DNA of 64,000 bases from Acidimicrobiales bacterium (GTDB lineage Bacteria > Actinomycetota > Acidimicrobiia > Acidimicrobiales > Aldehydirespiratoraceae), in contig JAWPML010000001.1 in the NCBI GenBank assembly GCA_033344915.1, positions 1,174,369-1,238,368 of the forward strand. Reading direction: 5' to 3'. Every line of letters begins with the position of its first letter. The stretch's first letter is position 1. The translations under genes and the position numbers were made by a program. This document shows, one piece after another, positions 41,636 to 50,111 of the stretch. The notes beneath the pieces are model-generated. The model was not told the DNA's origin, did no database searches, and saw only the letters and a list, made by a program, of their open reading frames with translations.

Positions 41636-42919
41636 TCAGGCCGCGTCGCGGTGGGTGTCCGCCGAAGGGTCGGGCCAGTGGGTGAGGTGATCGGGGACCG
41701 GGGAGCCGTCCGGTCGGGAGATGCGCCATTCGCCGGTGGGGGTGCGCCAGGCGTGGAAGCCCTGTTGCTTGATGCGATTGTGCGTGCCGCAAGCGGGTGC
41801 CCCGTTGCCGGGGTTGGTTTTCCCCAGGCCCTCCCACGGCACCAGATGGTCGACCTGGCACGAGGAGCTCGGGACCCAACAGCCCGTCCAGTAGCAGGCG
41901 AGCTCCGAGAGCAGAGCGGCGTCGCGAGCGTTGCCGGTGAAGAGGCGGGATCGGCGCCCGAGATCGATGACCACGCCCCCCGCGTCGAACACCACGCGTC
42001 GCACATTGCTCACCAACGACCGGGCGACGATCTCCGCCGGGTTCACATACGTGCCGTCGGCGGTGCGCGAGAACCGATGCCGGTCGGTCGGCTCTAGCGG
42101 CGGCGGCTCGGCCCCGACCAGGAGCGCTGCTTGCTGCTCGTAGGTGTCGCCGTCGATGCAGTAGTCGATCGTGATGTCGAGCTTCTCGCCGTCGGGGCCG
42201 ACCATCGCGCCCCGGCGGACCAGCTCGACGAACGCGTCGTAGCGGAGCTGGGGAAGGGTGCGGGGAAGGTGTTGGCGCCAGTTGTCGCCGTGCTCGGCCT
42301 TCGCGACTTCGATGTCGCCGAGCCGCAGCGCGTCCACCAGTCGATCCAGGACCTCCTTCAGGTCGGCGCCGTCGGCCGACATCAGACGCCCATCGAGCGA
42401 CCAGAAGCCGTTGAAGTCCGCGCTGAGTTGGATGCGCCGGCGCCGCCAGCGACGGTTGGCCTTCTCGTGGGCGCCTTCCATGTCGACCGCATTGACCCAC
42501 TGGACGCAGAAGGCATCGAAGTCGACGTATTCCAGCTCACGGGCGGCCAGGAGGAACTCGTCCTCACAGACCGACAGGTACTCGCGGACCCGCGGGTTGG
42601 CCCACACTGCGGCGATCCGCCGCACCTGGTCGCTCCCGACGAGCCCGTCGCCGTAGCAGGCGGCCACCGCCGGAAGGTCTCGCAGGGCCTTCATGACCCG
42701 ATCACGTTGGGCCGCCTCCGACCCGGACAGGTGGCCGTGGAGCCGCATCATGACCCGGGCCGAGAAGTGGCCGTCGGTGCGGAACACGCCGGACCAGTCG
42801 ATCCGATCGAGCAGGGCGACCGCTTCGGCATCGAGCCGCCGACGCTCTCGTTCGACCCGCGCGATCTCCGCCGCTGCCTCGTCCGCCGTCAGTTGCTCGA
42901 ACCTCGGATCGCCGTTCAT
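41636..42919 (-). CDS. DUF222 domain protein with C-terminal HNH nuclease
   Basis: 427 residues. The long helical DUF222 domain (about 1-290) precedes an HNH motif: CQVDHLVPWEGLGKTNPGNG followed by ACGTHNRIKQQGFHAWRTP (quoted in short parts: CQVDHLVPW, GNGAPACGTHNR). Such proteins are highly multiplied in actinobacteria, with unclear roles; mobile-element, inteins-like and DNA-repair links have been suggested. No repeats, att sites or integrases flank it here. ATG 42919 has GGGGG nearby; a GTG at 42931 is less likely because it overlaps the predicted TAGTGT hexamer at 42930-42935. Confidence 0.85.
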   Translation of the reverse strand: MNGDPRFEQLTADEAAAEIARVERERRRLDAEAVALLDRIDWSGVFRTDGHFSARVMMRLHGHLSGSEAAQRDRVMKALRDLPAVAACYGDGLVGSDQVRRIAAVWANPRVREYLSVCEDEFLLAARELEYVDFDAFCVQWVNAVDMEGAHEKANRRWRRRRIQLSADFNGFWSLDGRLMSADGADLKEVLDRLVDALRLGDIEVAKAEHGDNWRQHLPRTLPQLRYDAFVELVRRGAMVGPDGEKLDITIDYCIDGDTYEQQAALLVGAEPPPLEPTDRHRFSRTADGTYVNPAEIVARSLVSNVRRVVFDAGGVVIDLGRRSRLFTGNARDAALLSELACYWTGCWVPSSSCQVDHLVPWEGLGKTNPGNGAPACGTHNRIKQQGFHAWRTPTGEWRISRPDGSPVPDHLTHWPDPSADTHRDAA

Positions 42920-42929
42920 GATCACCCCC

Positions 42930-42935
42930 ACACTA
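42930..42935 (-). promoter_or_regulatory. -10 hexamer of the DUF222/HNH gene
   Basis: TAGTGT on the minus strand, ten bases before ATG 42919. Confidence 0.35.
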
Positions 42936-43022
42936 CGAAGGGGGTATGACAGCCACGGGCCGGTCGTCGACGGCCCATCGGGGCTTCACGTTTCGCTCAC
43001 ATTCACGCGCCAGGATGGATTC

Positions 43023-44063
43023 ATGCGCGTGATTGCAGGCCTCCTCGTCGGTTCTCTCCTGGTGGCCGCCTGCGCCGACGACAGCACCACGTCGGACACC
43101 GCCCCGGTCGTGGACGAGACGACGACCGCCCCGACGACCACCGCCCCGCCGACCACCGCCGCGCCGACGACCACCGCCGCCCCGGCCACGCCGCTCACCC
43201 CGGCCCAGTCGGTCGTCGAGCTCGACGGCGAGATCGTCGACGACACCCGGGGCCGCTCCATCCCGTACCGCGCCTACGCCCCGGTCGGCGTGGAGGGCGC
43301 GGTTCCCGTCGTGCTCGTGAGCCACGGCGGCTTCGGTTCCGACACCGGCTACACCCGGGGAACCCATCTGGGCGGCACGTTCGCAGCCGACGGCTTCCTG
43401 GCGATCCATGTCGGCCACCGGCGTTCGGCGGCGGGGGACCGGCAGGTGTTCGACCGCCCGGCGGACGTGACCGCGCTGCTCGACGCGCTTGGCGCCGGGG
43501 AACTGGAGCTGCCACCGGCGTTCACGGGCACGCCGGACCTCGAGCGGGTCGGTCACGTCGGCCACTCGTACGGTGCCTACACGAGCCACGCCGTCGGTGG
43601 GGCGGTCTTCGACCGCGACCTGACCGATCCGCGGATCGACGCGATCGTGCCGATCTCGCCGGCCGGTCACGACCAGTTCGGCGCCTTCGACGACGGTGCC
43701 GGCAACACGACATGGTCGACGGTGACGATCCCGGCGTTCAACCTGATCGGCGGTGAGGAGATGGACATCAACGCCGTCGGCACGATCGAGCGGCCCGGCT
43801 GGCGGCGGGTGCCGTTCGACAACTATCCCGACGAGGGCGACAAGTATCTCGTCGTGATCGACGGCCAGACCCACTCCGACATGTGGCGCACCGGCGCGAG
43901 CGAGGTCGCCGGTTTCATCGCCGCTGAGATCAGCGACTTCCTCGCGGTGTACGTCGCCGGCGACACGAGCGTCGACGCGTGTGACATCGGGATCGGGGAC
44001 CTCGGGTACACGACCCTCGAGCGCTCGCCCGCCGCGGACGCCGATTGCCGCGGTGCTGAATGA
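43023..44063 (+). CDS. Lipoprotein alpha/beta hydrolase
   Basis: 346 residues. Lipoprotein signal with LLVAAC (Cys17), then a Thr/Pro/Ala linker of about 35 residues encoded by ACC/GCC/CCG repeats. The hydrolase domain has VPVVLVSHGGFG (oxyanion loop), GHVGHSYGAYTSHAVG with nucleophile Ser near 181, PISPAGHDQFG and QTHSDM with a likely catalytic His near 282. The layout resembles dienelactone hydrolase or PAF-acetylhydrolase-type enzymes that act outside the membrane on small esters or lipids. Substrate unknown. Followed closely by a small helix-turn-helix gene. Confidence 0.83.
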   Translation: MRVIAGLLVGSLLVAACADDSTTSDTAPVVDETTTAPTTTAPPTTAAPTTTAAPATPLTPAQSVVELDGEIVDDTRGRSIPYRAYAPVGVEGAVPVVLVSHGGFGSDTGYTRGTHLGGTFAADGFLAIHVGHRRSAAGDRQVFDRPADVTALLDALGAGELELPPAFTGTPDLERVGHVGHSYGAYTSHAVGGAVFDRDLTDPRIDAIVPISPAGHDQFGAFDDGAGNTTWSTVTIPAFNLIGGEEMDINAVGTIERPGWRRVPFDNYPDEGDKYLVVIDGQTHSDMWRTGASEVAGFIAAEISDFLAVYVAGDTSVDACDIGIGDLGYTTLERSPAADADCRGAE

Positions 44064-44107
44064 CGACTGCCCCCGGTATGGTCGAAGGTCGACTCCGGAA
44101 GGAACCA

Positions 44108-44524
44108 ATGAGCAGCGATTCCCCGACCGACCTGGGTGAGTACCTGGCCGCTCGAGAGCAGAACGCCGCCGCCGAGATCGACGATTCGCTCGTCGACATC
44201 GGCCGCCGCATGGCCGAAGCGCGGGTGAACGCCGGGCTGTCGCAGGCCGAGCTCGGCGCTCAGCTCGGGGTGCTCGAGGACACCGTGGCGGGTTGGGAGG
44301 ACGGCACCCTCGCCGCCCGCAGCAACATGTTGACCCGCGCCGCCGGGGTGCTCGGCGTGAGCCTGAGCTGGCTCGTGATGAGCCACGGCGTCGGTCCCGC
44401 GACCGACGAGCCGTCCCGGCTGGAGGACCTCCGCCAGACGGTGCTCGACGTGCAGGCGCAGATCTCGATCCTGTCGCGTGGCCTCCAGCGGGTGGCCGCC
44501 GAGCTCGCGGAGATTGCCAGCTGA
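44108..44524 (+). CDS. Xre-type helix-turn-helix regulator with coiled-coil tail
   Basis: 138 residues. The central HTH (IGRRMAEARVNAGLSQAELGAQLGVLEDTVAGWEDG, in parts ARVNAGLSQAELGAQLGV and DTVAGWEDG) is preceded by an acidic helix and followed by a C-terminal helix suited to a coiled coil (LEDLRQTVLDVQAQISILSR). Start ATG 44108 has GGAAGGAA six bases upstream. An earlier ATG (44060) overlaps the hydrolase stop but would place the ribosome site inside the gene. TATGGT lies just upstream. Targets unknown; it may control the neighbouring lipoproteins. Confidence 0.78.
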   Translation: MSSDSPTDLGEYLAAREQNAAAEIDDSLVDIGRRMAEARVNAGLSQAELGAQLGVLEDTVAGWEDGTLAARSNMLTRAAGVLGVSLSWLVMSHGVGPATDEPSRLEDLRQTVLDVQAQISILSRGLQRVAAELAEIAS

Positions 44525-44538
44525 GCGAGGCGTTCTCC

Positions 44539-44544
44539 TAGTCT
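44539..44544 (+). promoter_or_regulatory. -10 hexamer of the Tat lipoprotein gene (leaderless)
   Basis: TAGTCT, six bases before ATG 44551. Confidence 0.45.
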
Positions 44545-44550
44545 CCTCCG

Positions 44551-46800
44551 ATGGCTGAGATCGGGCGTCGGGAGTTCATCGTCGGAGCAACGGGGCTGGT
44601 GGCGGCCGCGTGCAGCGGAGGCGGCGGTGGCGACGCGGCGCCGACTTCGACCACGACGACTACGACCGCTCCCGGGTCGTCGACGACGACGCTCGCGCCG
44701 ACCACCGCCGCGCCCGGCGCCGTGGGCGGGCTTCCCGCGCCCGGCGCAACGGGCTTGGTGGACGAGGCGTTCTTCCAGGGCCAGATCGACGCGTACCTCG
44801 CCCACGCGGCGCCGAACCTCCGCGCCGGCAGTCCGTCCGGCGTGGCCGTGCAGCTCGCCGCGGCCCGCCGCGACCCCGACTACACGTGGGACATCGACGC
44901 GGTCACGGTGGACGCGTTCGAGAGCAGGTGGACCCAGCTCGACGAGTGGCGCGACACCCGCGACTTCGTGTTCATGTACTTCAACTGGATGCTCGCCCAC
45001 GGCCAGGGCGACACGCCGATGACGGCGCTCGATCCGGGTGTGATCGAGGCGATCACCCAGCGGATGCTCGACAACCGTTACCGCTGGGACGACCCGCTGC
45101 CCGAGGGTCGGATCGACCATCTCTGGTACTGGTCGGAGAACCACCGCATCATCACGCTCCACAACGAGTACCTGGCGGGACAGTTCTTTCCCGACGAGAC
45201 CTTCACGATCACGGGCCTCACCGGCGCCGAGCAGCGGGAGCGGGCCCGGCCCGAGATCCTCGAGTGGATCCACGAGCGGGCGGAGTTCGGCTTCTTCGAG
45301 TGGCACAGCAACGTCTACATGGCGAAGAACATCACGCCGCTGCTGTCGCTCGTCGAGCTCACCGAGGACGACGACGAGATCGTGCGGGCCGCCGCGATGG
45401 CCCTCGATCTCTGCCTCGTCGACATGGCGACCCACTACCACCAGGGCGCCTATGTCGCCCCCATGGGCCGGACGTACAAGAAGGACAAGATGTCCGCCCT
45501 CGACGAAGACGTCTACGACGTCGCCAAGTTCCTGTTCGACGAGACCCCCACGCCGCACCAGTCGGTCGACAGCACGACGACCACGTTCTTCTGCCTGGCC
45601 GAGCGGTACCGGCCGCCGGCGGTGATGCTGGAGATCGCCAGGGACGACTCGGTCACGGTCACCCGGGAACGCCACGGCATCCACATCAACACCCAGGAGC
45701 CGATCTCCGACTCGCCCGAGGCCCCGTTCGGCTACGACTTCAAGGACAAGAACAACCTCCCGTTCTGGTGGTCCGCCGGTGCGATCGGCGTTTGGCAGAT
45801 CACCGAGGTCAGCGTGGCGGCCGGCAACGAGCACAACCTCTGGGACGGCGACGTGTTCACCCAGATCAAGCTGCTGGCCGACCTGCACGGGCGCGACGTC
45901 GGAGCGATCGAACAGTGGCTCGTCGACAACTGGATGATCCTCAACCTCGGCGGACTCGACGAGGCGAACACCTACGCGTGGCGGAGCCCGGAGGTGAGCC
46001 TGGCCAGCGTGCTCGACCACCGCAAGGGCGAGATGCGCGACCAGATCCACGCCTGGCAGGCGACGATCGACCCGTACTGCCGGGTGTTCACCCAGCACCC
46101 GATGACCGGGTTGCCGGAGTCGACCGACTGGAGCGACGACGACGCCCCGGGGTACTGGACCGGCGAGGCGTCGATCCCCCGGGCCGCCCAGCACGAGAAG
46201 ACCGCGATCCTCGTCTACTCGCCGCTCTACGACGAGACGACCGATCCGATCCTGGCCAGCGTGTTCGGCTACCGCGACTACACCCACGCCTTCTTCCCCC
46301 AGGAGCACTTCGACGAGGTGCGCCAGGTCGGCAACTGGACGTTCGGGGCCCGCAACGGTGGCTACATCGCCCTGTGGTCCTGGCGGGCGCCCCGCTGGCG
46401 CGAGTACGACCCGGACGTCCACGCCACCAACGGCATGACCCAGCCGTTCGATCTCCTGGCCGAGGGCGGGCCGACCAACGTGTGGATCTGCGAGGTGGGT
46501 CGCGAAGCCGACGACGGGTCGTTCGACGAGTTCGTCGCGGCAGTCACCGCGAGCGAGCCGGTGGTCGCCGAGGGGAACGAGCTGGCGGTCACGTGGGACT
46601 CCCCGTCCTCGGGCGAGGTGGGCTTCGGCTTCGACTCGCCGTTCACGGTTGCGGGCGCCGAGGTCGCGATCGGCGACTTCCCCCGCCACGACTCGCCGTG
46701 GGGCACCGTCGACCGCCTGCAGACCCATCACCGCTTCGAGACCGGCGGTGCCGTGCTCGACCTCGACTTCGACAATCTGGAACGGTCCCTCGAGGCCTGA
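44551..46800 (+). CDS. Large Tat-exported lipoprotein, unknown
   Basis: 749 residues. The Tat motif RREFIVG (6-12) and lipobox VAAAC (Cys21) are followed by a Thr-rich linker (TTTTTTAPGSSTTT). The rest is largely alpha-helical to about 500: YWSENHRIITLHNEYLAGQ, WIHERAEFGFFEWHSNVYM, ALDLCLVDMATHYHQGAYV; these conserved-looking His, Glu and Tyr clusters recall alpha-toroid glycan lyases but no catalytic set is certain. A beta-rich end (about 520-749) has HEKTAILVYSPLYDETTDP and the VGNWTFGARNGGYIALWSW region (parts FGARNGGYIALWSW). The layout is similar in kind to heparinase-fold proteins, so a polysaccharide-active role is possible. I do not recognise a named family. Confidence 0.75.
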   Translation: MAEIGRREFIVGATGLVAAACSGGGGGDAAPTSTTTTTTAPGSSTTTLAPTTAAPGAVGGLPAPGATGLVDEAFFQGQIDAYLAHAAPNLRAGSPSGVAVQLAAARRDPDYTWDIDAVTVDAFESRWTQLDEWRDTRDFVFMYFNWMLAHGQGDTPMTALDPGVIEAITQRMLDNRYRWDDPLPEGRIDHLWYWSENHRIITLHNEYLAGQFFPDETFTITGLTGAEQRERARPEILEWIHERAEFGFFEWHSNVYMAKNITPLLSLVELTEDDDEIVRAAAMALDLCLVDMATHYHQGAYVAPMGRTYKKDKMSALDEDVYDVAKFLFDETPTPHQSVDSTTTTFFCLAERYRPPAVMLEIARDDSVTVTRERHGIHINTQEPISDSPEAPFGYDFKDKNNLPFWWSAGAIGVWQITEVSVAAGNEHNLWDGDVFTQIKLLADLHGRDVGAIEQWLVDNWMILNLGGLDEANTYAWRSPEVSLASVLDHRKGEMRDQIHAWQATIDPYCRVFTQHPMTGLPESTDWSDDDAPGYWTGEASIPRAAQHEKTAILVYSPLYDETTDPILASVFGYRDYTHAFFPQEHFDEVRQVGNWTFGARNGGYIALWSWRAPRWREYDPDVHATNGMTQPFDLLAEGGPTNVWICEVGREADDGSFDEFVAAVTASEPVVAEGNELAVTWDSPSSGEVGFGFDSPFTVAGAEVAIGDFPRHDSPWGTVDRLQTHHRFETGGAVLDLDFDNLERSLEA

Positions 46801-46836
46801 TCCCGCGGCGCGCCGCGGCAGTGTCATGCTCTGCCC

Positions 46837-47235
46837 ATGCGATTCGGCGGTACGTGGGTGCGGGGCTCGGCCCTCGTGGTCGGTCTGCTGGCCGCAGTGC
46901 CGGCGTCCGGCGGGTGTAGTGACGACGCGTGCGCGTTGAGCTGCGGCGCGCCGGTCAACGTGCAGTGGGAGGCGGGCGCCTTCGAGGAGCCCGACGGGTA
47001 TCGCCTCTGCACCCAGGACGGGTGCACCGACGTGTCGCCGTACCCCGCGGGCGACGAGGGCCAGCAGGCGGTATCGAGGGGTGGAGCCGGCGAGGTGCGG
47101 GTGCGGCTCGATCTCCTCGATGCGAACGGCGAGGTCATCGACTTCTACTGGGGCTCGGGCACCGTCGAAGGGGAGTGCTGCGGCTTCGTGCTCTTCGAGG
47201 TGCAGGGCGATGCGCTCGTCGAGGTGGAGCGCTGA
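46837..47235 (+). CDS. Small Cys-rich exported protein, unknown
   Basis: 132 residues. An N-terminal hydrophobic segment ending VPASGGC suggests a signal peptide or weak lipobox at Cys27. The mature part has six further Cys (ACALSCG, LCTQDGCT, ECCGF), giving possible disulfides, and a beta-sandwich-like pattern (VRVRLDLLDANGEVIDFYW). Function unknown. Convergent with the tandem-DUF1330-like lipoprotein gene, six bases apart. Confidence 0.7.
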   Translation: MRFGGTWVRGSALVVGLLAAVPASGGCSDDACALSCGAPVNVQWEAGAFEEPDGYRLCTQDGCTDVSPYPAGDEGQQAVSRGGAGEVRVRLDLLDANGEVIDFYWGSGTVEGECCGFVLFEVQGDALVEVER

Positions 47236-47241
47236 CCGCCG

Positions 47242-48228
47242 TCAGCCGAACGTGTTGATCTCCGGCGCGGTCATGATCGCGTAGGTCTCGGCGAGGCCGG
47301 CGGTGCGATGGTGCGCGCCCGACTCCCATTGCGGGTCGGACGTGAGCACCTCGAACGCGGCGTGGCTGGGGAACCAGTTGATCCGCACCTCGTCCCACGT
47401 GTCGGCCGGTCCGATGATCGTCTGCTCGACCTCGAACCAGGCGAGCGCCCGCACGCCGAGCGGCAGTGCCACCGCGCCGGCGTTGTTCGAGTAGAGATCC
47501 ACGGCGTCGCGCCCGGAACGGGTGTCGTCGGCGTTCTCGTCGCCGGCCGCGTAGACCGCGGTGTCGCGATAGTCGAGGACGTGGACGAACGCGAACGGGG
47601 CGTCGTCCTCGGTCGCCGGGTACGGGTAGGTCTCGAGAACCGGGAGGTCGGGGGCGACCAGGAGGTTCGTCGCCATGACGACGGTGTCGGCGACGCCGGC
47701 CTGCTTGTGGACATTCATCTCCTGGAAGTCCGCACTCGTGATCATCGCCTGGAAGGCCGTGCGACTCGGGTAGCGCACGACGCCGACCCGATCGAACTGG
47801 GTTCCGCCGATGAGGTCCTGTTCGACGACGGCCGAGTAGACGATCTCGGCGCCGATCTCGGGCAGCTTGGTGTTGCGCATGAACTCGCCGTAGATGGCGT
47901 CGGCCTCCTCACCCGTGAGGTCGGTCTCGCGCCCGTCGACGTACTCGGCGTGCTCGCGATAGCGGATGAGGTTCACCATGTAGAACGGCTCGTCCGCCGG
48001 TCCCGAGGCGAGGAACGCCTGGAGTGCCTCGACGTCGGCGTCGCCGGCCTCGCCGCCGACGATCGGCGGGGGCGTGGTCGTGCTCGTCGTGGTCTCGGGT
48101 GCGCTGGTGGTCGTCGTGGTCTCGGGCGTTGTGGACGTCGGTGATGCCTCGGTCTCGGTGTCGTCGCTGCAGGACGTGGCGATCAGGGCGAGCACGAGGG
48201 CGAGGAAGAGGGGTGAGCGGTGGAGCAT
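47242..48228 (-). CDS. Lipoprotein with two DUF1330-like dimeric alpha-beta barrel domains
   Basis: 328 residues. Signal segment ALVLALIATSC (Cys20), a Thr/Pro-rich linker (residues 22-55), then two similar halves: FYMVNLIRYREHAEY with FDRVGVVRYPSRTAFQAMIT, and FAFVHVLDYRDTAVY with WDEVRINWFPSHAAFEVLT. Each is a ferredoxin-like dimeric barrel pattern as in DUF1330. Two in tandem would form the dimer within one chain, an unusual arrangement for a surface lipoprotein. Binding of a small ligand is inferred. Divergent from a TetR gene, which probably regulates it. Confidence 0.8.
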   Translation of the reverse strand: MLHRSPLFLALVLALIATSCSDDTETEASPTSTTPETTTTTSAPETTTSTTTPPPIVGGEAGDADVEALQAFLASGPADEPFYMVNLIRYREHAEYVDGRETDLTGEEADAIYGEFMRNTKLPEIGAEIVYSAVVEQDLIGGTQFDRVGVVRYPSRTAFQAMITSADFQEMNVHKQAGVADTVVMATNLLVAPDLPVLETYPYPATEDDAPFAFVHVLDYRDTAVYAAGDENADDTRSGRDAVDLYSNNAGAVALPLGVRALAWFEVEQTIIGPADTWDEVRINWFPSHAAFEVLTSDPQWESGAHHRTAGLAETYAIMTAPEINTFG

Positions 48229-48234
48229 GCGAGC

Positions 48235-48263
48235 ATCCTCTCGGCGTGGAAATATTCTGTCAA
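48235..48263 (-). promoter_or_regulatory. Promoter of the DUF1330-like lipoprotein gene
   Basis: TTGACA (48263-48258) and GAGGAT (48240-48235) on the minus strand with 17-base spacing; the ATG begins six bases after the hexamer. GAGGAT could instead act as a ribosome site. Confidence 0.6.
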
Positions 48264-48269
48264 GCGACC

Positions 48270-48275
48270 TATTAT
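48270..48275 (+). promoter_or_regulatory. -10 hexamer of the TetR gene (leaderless)
   Basis: TATTAT, six bases before ATG 48282. The two divergent promoters are back to back, so one operator in 48241-48281 could control both genes. Confidence 0.55.
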
Positions 48276-48281
48276 TGCCGG

Positions 48282-48887
48282 ATGACGAATCGACGCCCGG
48301 GTCGGCCCCGCGGGGCCGGCGTGTTCGACGAGGAGCAGCTGCTCGACCTGGCGCTGGACGCCCTCGCGAGCGGGGGCTACCGCTCGTTGTCGATGCGAGG
48401 GGTCGCCCGCGAGCTGGGGGTGTCGCTCGCCAGTGTCCAGCACCGGCATCCGACGAAGGACCATCTGTGGCGGGCTGCGGTGGACCGCATCCTGGACGGC
48501 GCGGCGGTGTCCGTGATCGACGGTCCGTTCGCGGACGTCGTCCGGCGCCGTCTGGCGACGTCGGCCGACCGTCCGAGCCTGCTGTTCGCCCTGCTCACCG
48601 ATGACGCGCCGGGCGCAGCGGAGCGGCTGGCGTACCTCGCGGACCGACTCCGGCCCGCGGTGGAGGAGGCGCGGTCGACGTTCTCGGACGCGCACGACGC
48701 CGGCATCATCCGTCCGATCGACATCGAGGTCTTCGTCGCCCTGATGATGGTGGGGGTCGGCGCGCTGGCCGCGATGCCGAAGGCGGTGACGGACGTGCTC
48801 GGGCTTGGCGCGGATCCGCACGGACGCCTCGCCGAGGGATTCGCGGACATCGTGCTCCAGGGCGTCGTGGCTCGCGCCGACTGGTGA
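48282..48887 (+). CDS. TetR family transcriptional regulator
   Basis: 201 residues. The N-terminal HTH shows LLDLALDALASGGYRSLSMRGVARELGVSLASVQHRHPTKDHLWR, quoted in parts: GGYRSLSMRGVARELGVS and ASVQHRHPTKDHLW. The basic start (TNRRPGRPRG) is common to the family. The C-terminal ligand/dimer domain is helical. Start ATG 48282 is set by the TATTAT -10 hexamer six bases upstream and HTH position. It is divergent from the tandem-barrel lipoprotein gene and likely represses it and itself. Effector unknown. Confidence 0.9.
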   Translation: MTNRRPGRPRGAGVFDEEQLLDLALDALASGGYRSLSMRGVARELGVSLASVQHRHPTKDHLWRAAVDRILDGAAVSVIDGPFADVVRRRLATSADRPSLLFALLTDDAPGAAERLAYLADRLRPAVEEARSTFSDAHDAGIIRPIDIEVFVALMMVGVGALAAMPKAVTDVLGLGADPHGRLAEGFADIVLQGVVARADW

Positions 48888-48896
48888 CGACGAGGC

Positions 48897-50036
48897 TCAG
48901 TGGGCGGGCGTCAGCGGTCCGTCGAGCCCGGGCCGGTCGGGCGCGAGCTCCGCGGGGTCCAACCCCGACTCGCGGAGATCGGCCGGCAACTCGTCGTGCA
49001 GCAGCAGACCGGCCGCGGCGCGGGCGAGCCCCGGGCTCATCTGGATCCCGTACCCGCCGTGGCCGGCGACCCAGAAGAAGCCGGGCTGGTCGGGCGCGGA
49101 GCCGACGACGGGATTGCGATCGGCCGCGAACGTGCGCAACCCCGCCCACGACCCGCGGACATGGCGTCCTGTCAGCGTCGTCCACGAGGTCAGGCCGTCG
49201 AGGGCGCGGGCGATGTCCAGCTCCTCGGGGCGGGCGTCGCACGGCTCGGACGGCGTTTCGTCCGCCGGGGACACCATGAGGCCCCCCGGTTCGGGCTTGC
49301 AGTAGGCGTCCATCCCGCCGTCGCCCCGCTCGAAGCCGACGAGGGGCCACTCCCGGGCATCGACGTCGTCCGGCACGCCGACGACCGCGATCGTGCGGCG
49401 GAGGGGATGGAGCCCGACGGGACCCACGCCGGCCATGTGCGCGACGTCGTCGGCCCAGGCCCCCGCCGCGTTCACGACGATGTCGGCCTCGTGACGGGTG
49501 CCGTCGGCGAGGGTGACGCGCCACGGAGGACCGGGCGTGAGGTCGACGACCGGCGCGGACGGGACGATCGTGCCTCCCGCGGCGCGGATCATGCGGACGT
49601 AGGCCTGGTGGATCGCAGCGACGTCGAGCTCCATGGCGGTCGGCTCGTGGAGCGCCGCCACCACGTCCTCCCGCATGACCGGCACCAGATCGCGGATGGC
49701 GGGGCCGTCGAGGAACTCGGTCTCGGGCGCGAGTCGTTGCCCCTTCAGGACGTCGGCTCGCAGCGTCGCCTCGTGGTCGGCCCGCCCGACGCGCAGGAAC
49801 GCACGCGGTGACCACAGGTTCTCGCCTGCTTCGAAGAACGAGTGGCTCGCGGCGGTGAGGAGCCGGACGGGCGGGTCCCCGTAGTTGATCAGGTACTGGG
49901 CGGCCGACCGCCCGGTCGTGTGATAGGCGAGCGTCGGTTCGGCCTCGACGACGGTGACGTCGACACCGGCCGCGGCGAGCTCGCCGGCGACGGAGACCCC
50001 GGCGATCCCACCCCCGATGACCAGCACGTCGAACAT
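48897..50036 (-). CDS. FAD-dependent amino acid oxidase/dehydrogenase (DAO family)
   Basis: 379 residues. Dinucleotide fold DVLVIGGGIAGVSVAGELAAAG (parts VIGGGIAGVSVAGEL) with EAEPTLAYHTTGRSAAQYL after it, AADIVVNAAGAWADDVA mid-chain and GFFWVAGHGGYGIQMSPGLA near the C-terminus where FAD binds. The HTTGRSAA motif is close to D-arginine dehydrogenase-like (DauA) enzymes. It oxidises an amine substrate, probably a D- or cyclic amino acid; identity uncertain. ATG 50036 has TAGTCT six bases upstream. Confidence 0.88.
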   Translation of the reverse strand: MFDVLVIGGGIAGVSVAGELAAAGVDVTVVEAEPTLAYHTTGRSAAQYLINYGDPPVRLLTAASHSFFEAGENLWSPRAFLRVGRADHEATLRADVLKGQRLAPETEFLDGPAIRDLVPVMREDVVAALHEPTAMELDVAAIHQAYVRMIRAAGGTIVPSAPVVDLTPGPPWRVTLADGTRHEADIVVNAAGAWADDVAHMAGVGPVGLHPLRRTIAVVGVPDDVDAREWPLVGFERGDGGMDAYCKPEPGGLMVSPADETPSEPCDARPEELDIARALDGLTSWTTLTGRHVRGSWAGLRTFAADRNPVVGSAPDQPGFFWVAGHGGYGIQMSPGLARAAAGLLLHDELPADLRESGLDPAELAPDRPGLDGPLTPAH

Positions 50037-50042
50037 CGCCGG

Positions 50043-50048
50043 AGACTA
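50043..50048 (-). promoter_or_regulatory. -10 hexamer of the FAD oxidase gene (leaderless)
   Basis: TAGTCT on the minus strand, six bases before ATG 50036. The divergent HD gene has TACTGT at 50079-50084 and a conventional AGGAGG ribosome site. Confidence 0.45.
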
Positions 50049-50111
50049 TGGCGTGCGGCCTCGCGGCCGCAGACTCGGTACTGTGGAGGGCGAGCCGCAG
50101 GAGGAACCGCC

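Noticed and set aside
41636-42919. DUF222/HNH gene as a mobile element
   Set aside because: No inverted repeats, target duplications, integrase or compositional change around it.
42693-43022. N-terminal extension of the hydrolase lipoprotein upstream of 43023
   Set aside because: It overlaps the antisense DUF222 gene and would bury the lipoprotein signal inside the protein.
43110-43190. Repeats of ACC/GCC/CCG as possible CRISPR or regulatory repeats
   Set aside because: They are in frame and encode the Thr/Pro/Ala linker of a lipoprotein; the same occurs at 44648-44710 and 48060-48140.
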